Positions 1-6,480 of a stretch of DNA of 64,000 nt are shown here, in pieces. Made by a program: the position numbers and the translations under genes. Positions within the stretch are counted from its first letter, which is position 1. Every line of letters begins with the position of its first letter. The stretch is taken from the NCBI RefSeq assembly GCF_014773225.1, contig NZ_JACXAJ010000006.1, forward strand, positions 1 through 64,000. The letters run 5' to 3'. The notes under the pieces were generated by a model. That model did no database searches. It was not told the origin of the DNA and worked only from the letters and a program-made list of their open reading frames with translations. This stretch comes from Pontibacter aquaedesilientis (GTDB taxonomy: Bacteria; Bacteroidota; Bacteroidia; Cytophagales; Hymenobacteraceae).

Positions 1-184
1 TTTTACTACCTTCATACTGTGGCAGTAGGGGCAATTTACCTGGATAGTTATCTCGCACATAACTTCCTGTAAACACCCTTGCTGCCATACTTATTCCCGC
101 ATCATACATTGTAGACCACAACCTAATTTTTACCTTATATTTAGAAGACAATCCTGCAGATGCCTGCAGTTTAACCAGATTCAT
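1..184 (-). CDS. possible partial open frame running off the left edge
   Basis: On the minus strand an ATG at 182-184 opens a frame with no stop to base 1 (about 61 codons), beginning MNLVKLQASAGLSS. The frame stays open further upstream into the start of the EcsC-like gene, so the start is uncertain. I do not recognise the product and see no lipobox or clear membrane segment. Its codons (AGG, TTG, TCT) look unlike the GC-richer neighbours. It may be the 5' end of a gene divergent from the EcsC-like gene, or a chance open frame. Confidence 0.25.
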   Translation of the reverse strand, partial: MNLVKLQASAGLSSKYKVKIRLWSTMYDAGISMAARVFTGSYVRDNYPGKLPLLPQYEGSK

Positions 185-210
185 TTCAACCAGTATCGAT
201 TGAGCGCACC

Positions 211-951
211 ATGACTGCATACGAAGAATACGCGACACAGGAGTTAAGAATCTGGCAGCACCAAATGCAAAGGTCCCCCTCCTTTGCCAACACGCTGGCC
301 ATGAGAGCGCAGCGAAAACTGAACAGTTACATTCCAGAGAAGGTACACCAGGCGATCACAGGCACCATCAAGCAAATGGTGCGGGCCGTGCTGTTCGGCT
401 CCGAACTGACTACCCGCAAGCCCCACCCTTTTACCTCGCTGCAGCTTACCGAGGCGCTGATTCAGGAACGTATAAAATTTTACAAAAGAGCGGCAGCGGC
501 AGAAGGCGGCATTATCGGAGCAGGCGGCATTCTGCTGGGCTTCGCGGACTTTCCGTTGCTGTTGGGCCTCAAGCTAAAAATGCTTTTCGAGATAGCCGCG
601 CTCTACGGCTACTCAGCCGACGACTACCGGGAGCGCCTATACCTGCTGCATATCTTCCAATTGGCTTTCAGTAGCCAGGAACAGCGCCGACAGGTATACC
701 AGCTCCTCGAAAATTGGGAAGTTCAGGCCCAACACCTGCCGCAGGACATTCACCAGTTTGACTGGCGCACCTTCCAGCAGGAGTACCGCGACTACATCGA
801 TCTGGCTAAAATGGCACAGCTTATACCTATTATTGGGGCTCCGATTGGCGCGGTGGTCAACTACAGGCTCATCAACAAACTGGGCAACACAGCCATGAAC
901 GCCTATCGCATGCGCTGGGTGCAAGGAATAAGCAGCCAGCGCATCCGGTAG
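211..951 (+). CDS. EcsC family protein
   Basis: The 246-residue protein matches the EcsC family by its overall pattern: an amphipathic N-terminal half, a glycine-rich hydrophobic segment at about residues 98-130 (GGIIGAGGILLGFADFPLLL), and a second hydrophobic stretch near 205-220 (LIPIIGAPIGAVVNY). EcsC was first described beside the EcsAB ABC transporter of Bacillus, but most family members stand alone and their biochemical role is not established. No ecsAB genes are nearby. It is followed after 3 bp by the convergent glycosylase gene. The ATG at 211 is the first in frame. Family assignment is fairly secure; function is unknown. Confidence 0.75.
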   Translation: MTAYEEYATQELRIWQHQMQRSPSFANTLAMRAQRKLNSYIPEKVHQAITGTIKQMVRAVLFGSELTTRKPHPFTSLQLTEALIQERIKFYKRAAAAEGGIIGAGGILLGFADFPLLLGLKLKMLFEIAALYGYSADDYRERLYLLHIFQLAFSSQEQRRQVYQLLENWEVQAQHLPQDIHQFDWRTFQQEYRDYIDLAKMAQLIPIIGAPIGAVVNYRLINKLGNTAMNAYRMRWVQGISSQRIR

Positions 952-954
952 GCT

Positions 955-1554
955 TTATTTCTTACGGCTCACCCACTTGTTGCCTTTCAGCCAGAAGCGC
1001 CAGGGCAGCAGGGCATCCTCTCCGGCATAGTCAATCCCTATGCGCGGGCCAATAGCTATACCTTCGGCCTGCACTTCTACACCTCTATCTTCTACCCAAA
1101 TTGTGTCGCCGGTAAGCGGTGTGCCATAGTGCTTCCGATCTATCCCCAGGGCGATGCTCAGCACGCCGGGGCCGGCCGTAAGATTGGGCTTTGGGCTGGC
1201 CATGTTGCGCCGCAGCAGCATTTCCTCTATCCCCTCGGTGGGCTCGATAGCCCGCACCAGCACGGCATCGGCCTGGCCTTCCACGTTGGTGATGATGTTG
1301 AACAGGTTATACATGCCGTACACCAAGTACACATAAGCCACACCGCCTTCGTGGTACATGATTTCGGTACGCTTGGTCCGTCGGTTCAGATGCGCATGGC
1401 AAGCCTTGTCCCCTACCCCCGAATAGGCTTCCGTCTCTACAATGATGCCCCCGGTCAGGATACCGTTATGCTGCGTGTACAGGTGCTTCCCCAACAAATC
1501 CTGCGCGACCTGCACGACATCGGGGCGGGTATAGAATGATTTTTCGAGCTTCAC
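955..1554 (-). CDS. mpg: DNA-3-methyladenine glycosylase (AAG/MPG family)
   Basis: This 199-residue protein is a monofunctional base-excision glycosylase that removes alkylated purines such as 3-methyladenine. The family signature is clear: VETEAYSGVGDKACHA at about residues 39-54 carries the catalytic glutamate, MYHEGGVAYVYLVYGMYNLF forms the substrate pocket, and LTAGPGVLSIALGI is the conserved C-terminal turn. Length is normal for bacterial AAG proteins. It converges on the EcsC-like gene and is divergent from the cobalamin riboswitch. The start MKLEKSFY fits the family N-terminus. This is the animal/Bacillus-type AAG fold, not the HhH-type AlkA or Tag. Confidence 0.93.
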   Translation of the reverse strand: MKLEKSFYTRPDVVQVAQDLLGKHLYTQHNGILTGGIIVETEAYSGVGDKACHAHLNRRTKRTEIMYHEGGVAYVYLVYGMYNLFNIITNVEGQADAVLVRAIEPTEGIEEMLLRRNMASPKPNLTAGPGVLSIALGIDRKHYGTPLTGDTIWVEDRGVEVQAEGIAIGPRIGIDYAGEDALLPWRFWLKGNKWVSRKK

Positions 1555-1696
1555 GTGATGAATATTGGTTATTGTGTAATGAGTGGTACAGTTGATTCAC
1601 AAATAATATATTACGGAGAAAGACAGGTATATGTACCACGCTTTCATCCTCTACTCATAATCATGCATTATTCGTGACGCATTCATAAATAGTCAT

Positions 1697-1704
1697 TATC
1701 TTTA
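1697..1704 (+). promoter_or_regulatory. candidate -7 box for the cobalamin-regulated transcript
   Basis: TATCTTTA matches the Bacteroidota -7 consensus TAnnTTTG at seven of eight positions and lies just before the first conserved riboswitch bases. No convincing TTTG -33 element is visible at the expected distance. Confidence 0.35.
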
Positions 1705-1709
1705 CGCCA

Positions 1710-1890
1710 GATTGGTGGCCTTTACTGCTTTCGTGGTAAATGCCTTAAAAGGGAAATAGGTGTAAGACCTATGCTGTTCCCGCAACTGTGATCTTCGATA
1801 GAGGGTTAGCCAACACCAACGCCACTGTGCAGCATTCGCTGCATGGGAAGGCCGGCTGACTGAAGAGAGCCAGGAGACCTGCCAGTCCGA
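1710..1890 (+). ncRNA. cobalamin riboswitch
   Basis: The leader carries the ordered conserved blocks of the adenosylcobalamin riboswitch: GGGAA followed by GGTG-UAAGACC (about 1751-1769), the core GCTGTTCCCGCAACTGTGAT (1773-1792, close to the canonical GCNGCCCCCGCAACUGU), GCCACTG (about 1821-1827), GGGAAGGCCGGCTG (about 1845-1858) and the 3' box AGCCAGGAGACCTGCC (about 1868-1883). It lies about 115 nt upstream of a TonB-dependent receptor gene, the classic arrangement for repression of cobalamin uptake by the vitamin. No intrinsic terminator is obvious between aptamer and gene, so control is more likely at translation initiation. Read directly from conserved bases; covariance scoring was not possible. 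Confidence 0.93.
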
Positions 1891-2004
1891 CAACACATAG
1901 TCGTATGCTTTCGGGTAAAAAGCTGCACGGCCTTCGCTATACCTGCGCGCGCTGTTCCTGCCCTATATCTGCTGGCATGCTTCGGGATTTAAGCAAGCGT
2001 ATAC

Positions 2005-3918
2005 GTGGTACCTTTATCTTACCGTCTTTTTTGTTGCCTGTCCCTTTTGGCAGGTATAACCCCGGCAGCCCTGGCGCAGCAGGATACAGCTGTGTATCAA
2101 CTGAAAACAGTGGAGGTCTTTGGCAAACCCGCCGAAGTCTTTGCAGCGGGTAGTCGCGTGAGCAGCCTGGACAGCAGCTTCCTGAAAACCTATGCTTCCG
2201 GTTCGCTGGCCGATGTGCTGCAGGCCCGTACCCCCATCTTCCTGAAAACCTACGGAGCCAGCGGCATTGCCACCCCTACCTTCCGGGGAACCAGCGCCAC
2301 CCACACCGCCGTGCTCTGGAACGGACTCAACATTAGTTCGCCTGCCTTGGGCCAAAGCGATTTTTCCACCCTGCCAGTCACAAGTTTAGGAGAGGTGGCC
2401 GTGCAGCACGGTGCCGCTGGCGCTACCTATGGCAGCGGTGCCATTGGCGGAGCCATCCTGTTGCATTCACCCACTTTAAATGAACCCGGCTTCGGGGCAG
2501 AGTTGCAACAGGAGCTTAGCAGTTTTGGGCGTTACTTTTCCAGCGCCGGGGCAAGGTATGGTGGCCAGAAAATTTCCGTAGGGCTGAGTGGTTACCGCTT
2601 GGCGGCTGAAAACGATTTTCCTTACCGCGACTACGGCAGCTTCGGAGCACCTACCCGCCGGCAGGAGCAGGCCCGGGTGGAGCAACACGGCTTCACGCAG
2701 GATGTGACCTGGCAACTAACTGAAAAAACGCGCCTTGCACTACACGGCTGGTATACCTATGCCGACCGCGAAGTGCAGTCAGCGCTGGGCGCCGCCAGCA
2801 CAAATGCCCAGCAACTCGATAAGAACCTGCGCCTGATGGCCGACTTGGGGCATGACAGCCGTTGGGGCCAGACCAGTGTGAAGGCCGCTTGGTTCTCCGA
2901 CTACCTCCGCTTCACTGACAACAGCAACCATTCCGTCACCGATATCAACACTTTTCAACTGCAGACAGAGCAAACCTATTCCTACGCCAGTCGCTGGAGT
3001 CTGCGCGGTGGCGTGAACCTGCAGCACTTTGCCGCCGATGTGCAGGGCTATGGCAGAAAGGTGACCGAAGACCGGGCCGCCGCTTTCCTGCTTTTCCGAT
3101 TTGACCCGGCTCGTCGCTTGGATCTGAGCCTGAATCTGCGGCAGGCTTTTGTGAAAGGCTATAACCCCATTCCTGCCCCAACCCTCGGTGCCAACTGGCT
3201 CATGCTGGAACAAGGCGATCATCGGCTATACCTGAAAGGCAACATTTCGGGCAGCTACCGGGTGCCGACGCTGAACGAGCGCTTCTGGCGACCGGGCGGC
3301 AACCCCGACATCAAACCCGAACAAGGCTGGAGCTTCGAAGGCGGCTTGCGGCATGTATACTCCCAGGGCACCATCCTGATAGAAACGGAAGCATCGTTGT
3401 ACCGCATGCTCGTCGACAACTGGGTGCAGTGGATGCCCCTCGAATCCGGTTACTGGTCGCCCCGCAACCTACAAAAAGTGCGGTCACAAGGTATAGAAAT
3501 GAGTAGCCGTGCCAGCCAGAAGCTAGGCGAGTTTGATCTCGCAGCCACCGCCGGCTATACCTATACCGCCTCCGAGCAGGTGAAGGCTTATGAAGGTCCC
3601 GAAGAGTTGCATCAACAGCTGGCGCATGTCCCGCTGCACAAGGCTCAACTAGGCACTGATGTGGCTTTCCGTTCCTGGACTTTGCTGGGCAATATTACTT
3701 ACAACGGTTTACGCTATACCAACAACAGCAACACCTCCAGTCTGCCGGCCTATACCTTGCTGAGCCTGGCACTGAACAAGAAATTTGGTGTTGGTCCATA
3801 CCAACTCATTGCCTCGCTACGCACCGACAATGCCACCAACACCGATTACCATGTCCTGGAAAACATGCCCATGCCACCCCGCAGTTTTGCAGCCAGTCTT
3901 CGCTTTATCATACTCTAA
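2005..3918 (+). CDS. btuB: TonB-dependent cobalamin receptor, BtuB-like
   Basis: A 637-residue outer-membrane receptor that probably imports cobalamin into the periplasm. After a signal peptide (cleavage near ALAQQ) comes a plug domain at about 50-160, with TPTFRGTSATHTAVLWNGL and VQHGAAGATYGSGAIGGAIL, then a 22-strand-type beta-barrel ending in phenylalanine-rich SFAASLRFIIL. The substrate is inferred from the cobalamin riboswitch in the leader and the BtuG-like lipoprotein 24 bp downstream. The start is GTG at 2005; an in-frame stop at 1990 excludes any upstream start in this frame, so a weak start codon is used. A different-frame ATG at 1905 overlaps the 5' end and is regarded as a shadow. 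Confidence 0.88.
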   Translation: MVPLSYRLFCCLSLLAGITPAALAQQDTAVYQLKTVEVFGKPAEVFAAGSRVSSLDSSFLKTYASGSLADVLQARTPIFLKTYGASGIATPTFRGTSATHTAVLWNGLNISSPALGQSDFSTLPVTSLGEVAVQHGAAGATYGSGAIGGAILLHSPTLNEPGFGAELQQELSSFGRYFSSAGARYGGQKISVGLSGYRLAAENDFPYRDYGSFGAPTRRQEQARVEQHGFTQDVTWQLTEKTRLALHGWYTYADREVQSALGAASTNAQQLDKNLRLMADLGHDSRWGQTSVKAAWFSDYLRFTDNSNHSVTDINTFQLQTEQTYSYASRWSLRGGVNLQHFAADVQGYGRKVTEDRAAAFLLFRFDPARRLDLSLNLRQAFVKGYNPIPAPTLGANWLMLEQGDHRLYLKGNISGSYRVPTLNERFWRPGGNPDIKPEQGWSFEGGLRHVYSQGTILIETEASLYRMLVDNWVQWMPLESGYWSPRNLQKVRSQGIEMSSRASQKLGEFDLAATAGYTYTASEQVKAYEGPEELHQQLAHVPLHKAQLGTDVAFRSWTLLGNITYNGLRYTNNSNTSSLPAYTLLSLALNKKFGVGPYQLIASLRTDNATNTDYHVLENMPMPPRSFAASLRFIIL

Positions 3919-3942
3919 CCATATTTCAATAAACATATAAAC

Positions 3943-5070
3943 ATGAAAAAGATTACCCGCTTCCGCAGCCTGCTTTTTTCCGCTGCCTTTGCTTCCTGTG
4001 CCGTAGTTTTTGCCAGTTGCGATAAAGCTTCCGACGGACCGACAGGCGAGTATGCCCGCAACGGCGTGCTGATCTCTAACGAGGGAGCCTTTACAAAATC
4101 AAATGCCTCGGTTAGTTTTTATAGCCATGATAGCCGTTCGGTTGAGAATGAGGCCTTCAAGAAGGTGAACAACCCGCTGGTGCTGGGCGATGTTTTGCAG
4201 CACCTGTCTGTGCACGGCGATCGGGCTTTCCTGGTGATGAATAACAGTGGCAAAGTGACCGTGGCCAACGCCAACACCCTGAAAGCCGAGGGCGAGATCA
4301 CGGGTTTAAACGCGCCGCGTTACTTCACGGCCCTGAACGAAGACAAAGGCTATGTAACCGAGTGGCTGGATTACGACCCAGTGACTTATGCGTATGGCAA
4401 CGGCCGGGTAGCGGTGATCGACTTGAAAACACTCACGGTTTCCCGTACGATCACGGTAGGCGTGCAGCCGGAGCAATTGGTCATCAGCGGTGGTAAATTG
4501 TTTGTTGCTAACAGTGGCGGCAGTACCGTATCGGTAATCAACACGGCAACCGATGCTGTGGAGACTTCCGTCACGGTGAATGAGGGCCCAAACAGTTTGG
4601 CATTGGACCGCAACAATGTGCTGTGGGTGAGCAGCCGAGGCAAGAAAGTATACAACCCGGCAGACTGGTCCGTGAGCGAGGAGAACAGCACCCCTGGTAC
4701 ACTTACCAAAATCAATCCTGGCAACAATTCGGTTAGCAGTGTCCTGACTTTTTCGCGCAATGCGCCTTCTCCAAGCAAACTGACGGTTAACGATAGCCGC
4801 GATAAGCTTTACTATGTGTACAATAACAGGGTATATGAGCAGCAGGTGAATAGCAACTCCTTAGCAACCAAGCCGCTCATCGACCGTGGCACTTATGTGC
4901 CTTATGGCTTCAACGGCTTGGGTATAGACCCGGGCTCAGGTATGATCTACGCAGGAAAAGCCCCGAACTTTACTTCAAATGGCTGGGTGGTGCGCTACAA
5001 CAACCAAAGCGGCGCAGCAGTCGATTCTTTTCAGGTGGGGATTGCTCCCAACGGCTTTGTCTTCCGCTAG
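3943..5070 (+). CDS. BtuG-like surface lipoprotein, beta-propeller (YncE/DUF5074-like)
   Basis: This 375-residue protein has a lipoprotein signal (VVFASC, cysteine near residue 25) followed by repeated beta-propeller blades; motifs such as GRVAVIDLKTLTVSRTI and VANSGGSTVSVINTATDAV are typical of YncE-like repeats. In Bacteroides, the seven-bladed propeller lipoprotein BtuG sits on the outer face of BtuB and captures cobalamin. Here the gene directly follows a riboswitch-controlled BtuB homologue, so the same role is likely. The residues after the lipid cysteine (DKASDGPTG) are acidic, which fits surface export in Bacteroidota. Function is inferred from fold and context, not from recognisable binding residues. 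Confidence 0.78.
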   Translation: MKKITRFRSLLFSAAFASCAVVFASCDKASDGPTGEYARNGVLISNEGAFTKSNASVSFYSHDSRSVENEAFKKVNNPLVLGDVLQHLSVHGDRAFLVMNNSGKVTVANANTLKAEGEITGLNAPRYFTALNEDKGYVTEWLDYDPVTYAYGNGRVAVIDLKTLTVSRTITVGVQPEQLVISGGKLFVANSGGSTVSVINTATDAVETSVTVNEGPNSLALDRNNVLWVSSRGKKVYNPADWSVSEENSTPGTLTKINPGNNSVSSVLTFSRNAPSPSKLTVNDSRDKLYYVYNNRVYEQQVNSNSLATKPLIDRGTYVPYGFNGLGIDPGSGMIYAGKAPNFTSNGWVVRYNNQSGAAVDSFQVGIAPNGFVFR

Positions 5071-5100
5071 GCTTATACCCTAATTTAGCTATACCTGAAA

Positions 5101-5147
5101 CCAGAACTGCCCAGCCTCTTTGCGGAAGCCGGGCAGTTCTGGTTTAT
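5101..5147. terminator. intrinsic terminator after the btuB-btuG unit
   Basis: CCAGAACTGCCC (5101-5112) pairs perfectly with GGGCAGTTCTGG (5131-5142), followed by TTTAT. It separates the cobalamin operon from a convergent lipoprotein gene and may act in both directions. Confidence 0.8.
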
Positions 5148-5156
5148 ACTGTTCCC

Positions 5157-5447
5157 TTATTGTTTCTTAGGGTTCTGGTTCAGGTTTTTGTCGTAGCGTT
5201 TATCGCGTTTGCCCTCCTGGTTGTAGGCGCTGTCGCCAATGGCGGTTTCTTCTCTGCCTTCATATATTTCCTCATATTCCGCAGTGGTATCACTGTATCT
5301 ACCGGTACGGTCCATTTCTTCGGTCTCCTCAATATCGCTGCGCTCTACATTGGTTTCGCCTGGGTCGGTGCCTGTGCTGCAGGCGGCCATACCTACACCT
5401 AACAGAGCTATGGCAAACAGGTAGGCTTTCTTCTTTATCGATTTCAT
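5157..5447 (-). CDS. small hypothetical lipoprotein
   Basis: The 96-residue product has an N-terminal KKK, a hydrophobic stretch (AYLFAIALLGVGMAAC) ending in a lipobox cysteine at residue 22, and then a highly charged, glutamate- and tyrosine-rich tail without predicted fold (for example EETEEMDRTGRYSDTTAEYE). It is presumably an envelope lipoprotein. I recognise no domain. It converges on the btuG-like gene across the shared terminator. Confidence 0.65.
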   Translation of the reverse strand: MKSIKKKAYLFAIALLGVGMAACSTGTDPGETNVERSDIEETEEMDRTGRYSDTTAEYEEIYEGREETAIGDSAYNQEGKRDKRYDKNLNQNPKKQ

Positions 5448-5580
5448 AGTTTGATTCGTTTTACGGTTTTAATAGCGGAGCACTCCTTCGGCAGCTCGCA
5501 TGATAATGTACGACCAGCCCACAAATTGAGTTGAAAAAACACTGCAACAACCCTGCTCAACGTATGATTCTACAAGACTA

Positions 5581-5769
5581 ATGAATCACGCTATGGAAAA
5601 GAAACAAGATAAGCACCAGCCCCCAAAAACAACCAAGGAGATGTCCACGGATGTAAACAAGGTAAAAGGACAACAGCAATCGCCACCACCGCAGGGCACC
5701 GGCGAAAATGATCCTACAAACACAAAAGACGACAGTTCTGACGCAGAGGCACAAAAAGGCCATGCCTGA
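5581..5769 (+). CDS. small disordered hypothetical protein
   Basis: A 62-residue, lysine-, glutamine- and proline-rich polypeptide (MNHAMEKKQDKHQPPKTTKE) with no hydrophobic segment and a strongly polar composition. Small unstructured proteins like this are common in Cytophagales, but no function can be given. A second ATG (residue 5, MEKKQDK) is an equally possible start. It lies 49 bp before a DUF2798-type membrane gene. Confidence 0.45.
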   Translation: MNHAMEKKQDKHQPPKTTKEMSTDVNKVKGQQQSPPPQGTGENDPTNTKDDSSDAEAQKGHA

Positions 5770-5818
5770 TAGTAAGCTACGCCGCTATACCTTACCTTTG
5801 CGGCTTCACGTTTTTTTT

Positions 5819-6037
5819 ATGAAAAAAGCTATTCTGAAGCCGTCCGTTAAGCGCAAGCTGCTGGTTATCTTTTTGCTCTGCCTGTTCTCGGCATCAGCCC
5901 TGCAACTCTATACTTTTGGGTTCGCCGACAACTTCTTCCTGAACTGGTTTCGTATGTTTTCGGTGCTGTTTATACTGGTGGGCACCACCGTGCTCGCTAT
6001 TGTGCCGGGCGTCAACTACCTCGTTAACAAACTATAG
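5819..6037 (+). CDS. DUF2798-like small membrane protein
   Basis: I chose the ATG at 5819 because the longer open frame to 5708 overlaps the preceding gene and adds a non-conserved basic stretch. The 72-residue product starts MKKAILKPSVKRKL and has two transmembrane segments, about residues 13-30 and 42-65 (FSVLFILVGTTVLAIVPGV), separated by a short polar turn. Size and topology match DUF2798, a family of two-helix inner-membrane proteins of unknown role. Confidence 0.6.
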   Translation: MKKAILKPSVKRKLLVIFLLCLFSASALQLYTFGFADNFFLNWFRMFSVLFILVGTTVLAIVPGVNYLVNKL

Positions 6038-6063
6038 AAGCTACTGCGGTAAGTTTTTAAACT

Positions 6064-6096
6064 GGAAAAGCCCGTGACAACATCACGGGCCTTTCT
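6064..6096 (+). terminator. intrinsic terminator
   Basis: GCCCGTGA (6070-6077) pairs with TCACGGGC (6083-6090) around a five-base loop, followed by CTTTCTC. It follows the DUF2798-like gene by about 30 bp. Confidence 0.75.
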
Positions 6097-6425
6097 CATA
6101 TCGGGAACAATTGAAACACTTACACCATCACAAGCCACTGCTTCAGGCGATTTTTTTTGCGCCGCATTCCGCGACCTGAAAAAGCTCTAACCAAACTTAG
6201 ACTATTTCACCAGCCCTGAAGCATTCAACTTTTGATGATTATAATACAAATATATAAATATTTAGATTGATTTATATCAATAAATATGATTAAAGTGCAT
6301 TATTCTCTCTCCCCTTCCTGTCAACTTAATATAAGCCGCTCATCACCAGTATCTAACAATTGAACCCGCCTCGACTCGGCACTGTTGAAGGGGCAGTATT
6401 TATTTCGAAAGCGCTGCAGAATCAG
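6097..6425. other. intergenic region, AT-rich, no gene seen
   Basis: About 330 bases, very AT-rich around 6235-6300 (runs of ATAT and AAATATTTA). An antisense open frame at 6321-6533 crosses the start of the next gene and has no coding character. I see nothing else apart from the promoter at its right edge. Confidence 0.5.
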
Positions 6426-6433
6426 TAGTTTTG
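6426..6433 (+). promoter_or_regulatory. -7 promoter box before the radical SAM gene
   Basis: TAGTTTTG is an exact match to the Bacteroidota -7 consensus TAnnTTTG, 47 bp upstream of the TTG start. The -33 element is poor (TTTCG near 6405). Confidence 0.5.
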
Positions 6434-6480
6434 TAGTCCGCGCCTTATTCAGGTGCCTGTTATTATAAGAATCCTCAGAC

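Noticed and set aside
1129-1539. Long plus-strand frame antisense to the 3-methyladenine glycosylase
   Set aside because: Shadow of a well-supported gene; histidine- and glutamine-rich translation typical of antisense frames in GC-rich DNA.
1905-2153. Plus-strand open frame with ATG inside the btuB leader
   Set aside because: It overlaps the start of btuB in another frame, its protein has no recognisable features, and the btuB frame has a proper signal peptide from the GTG at 2005.
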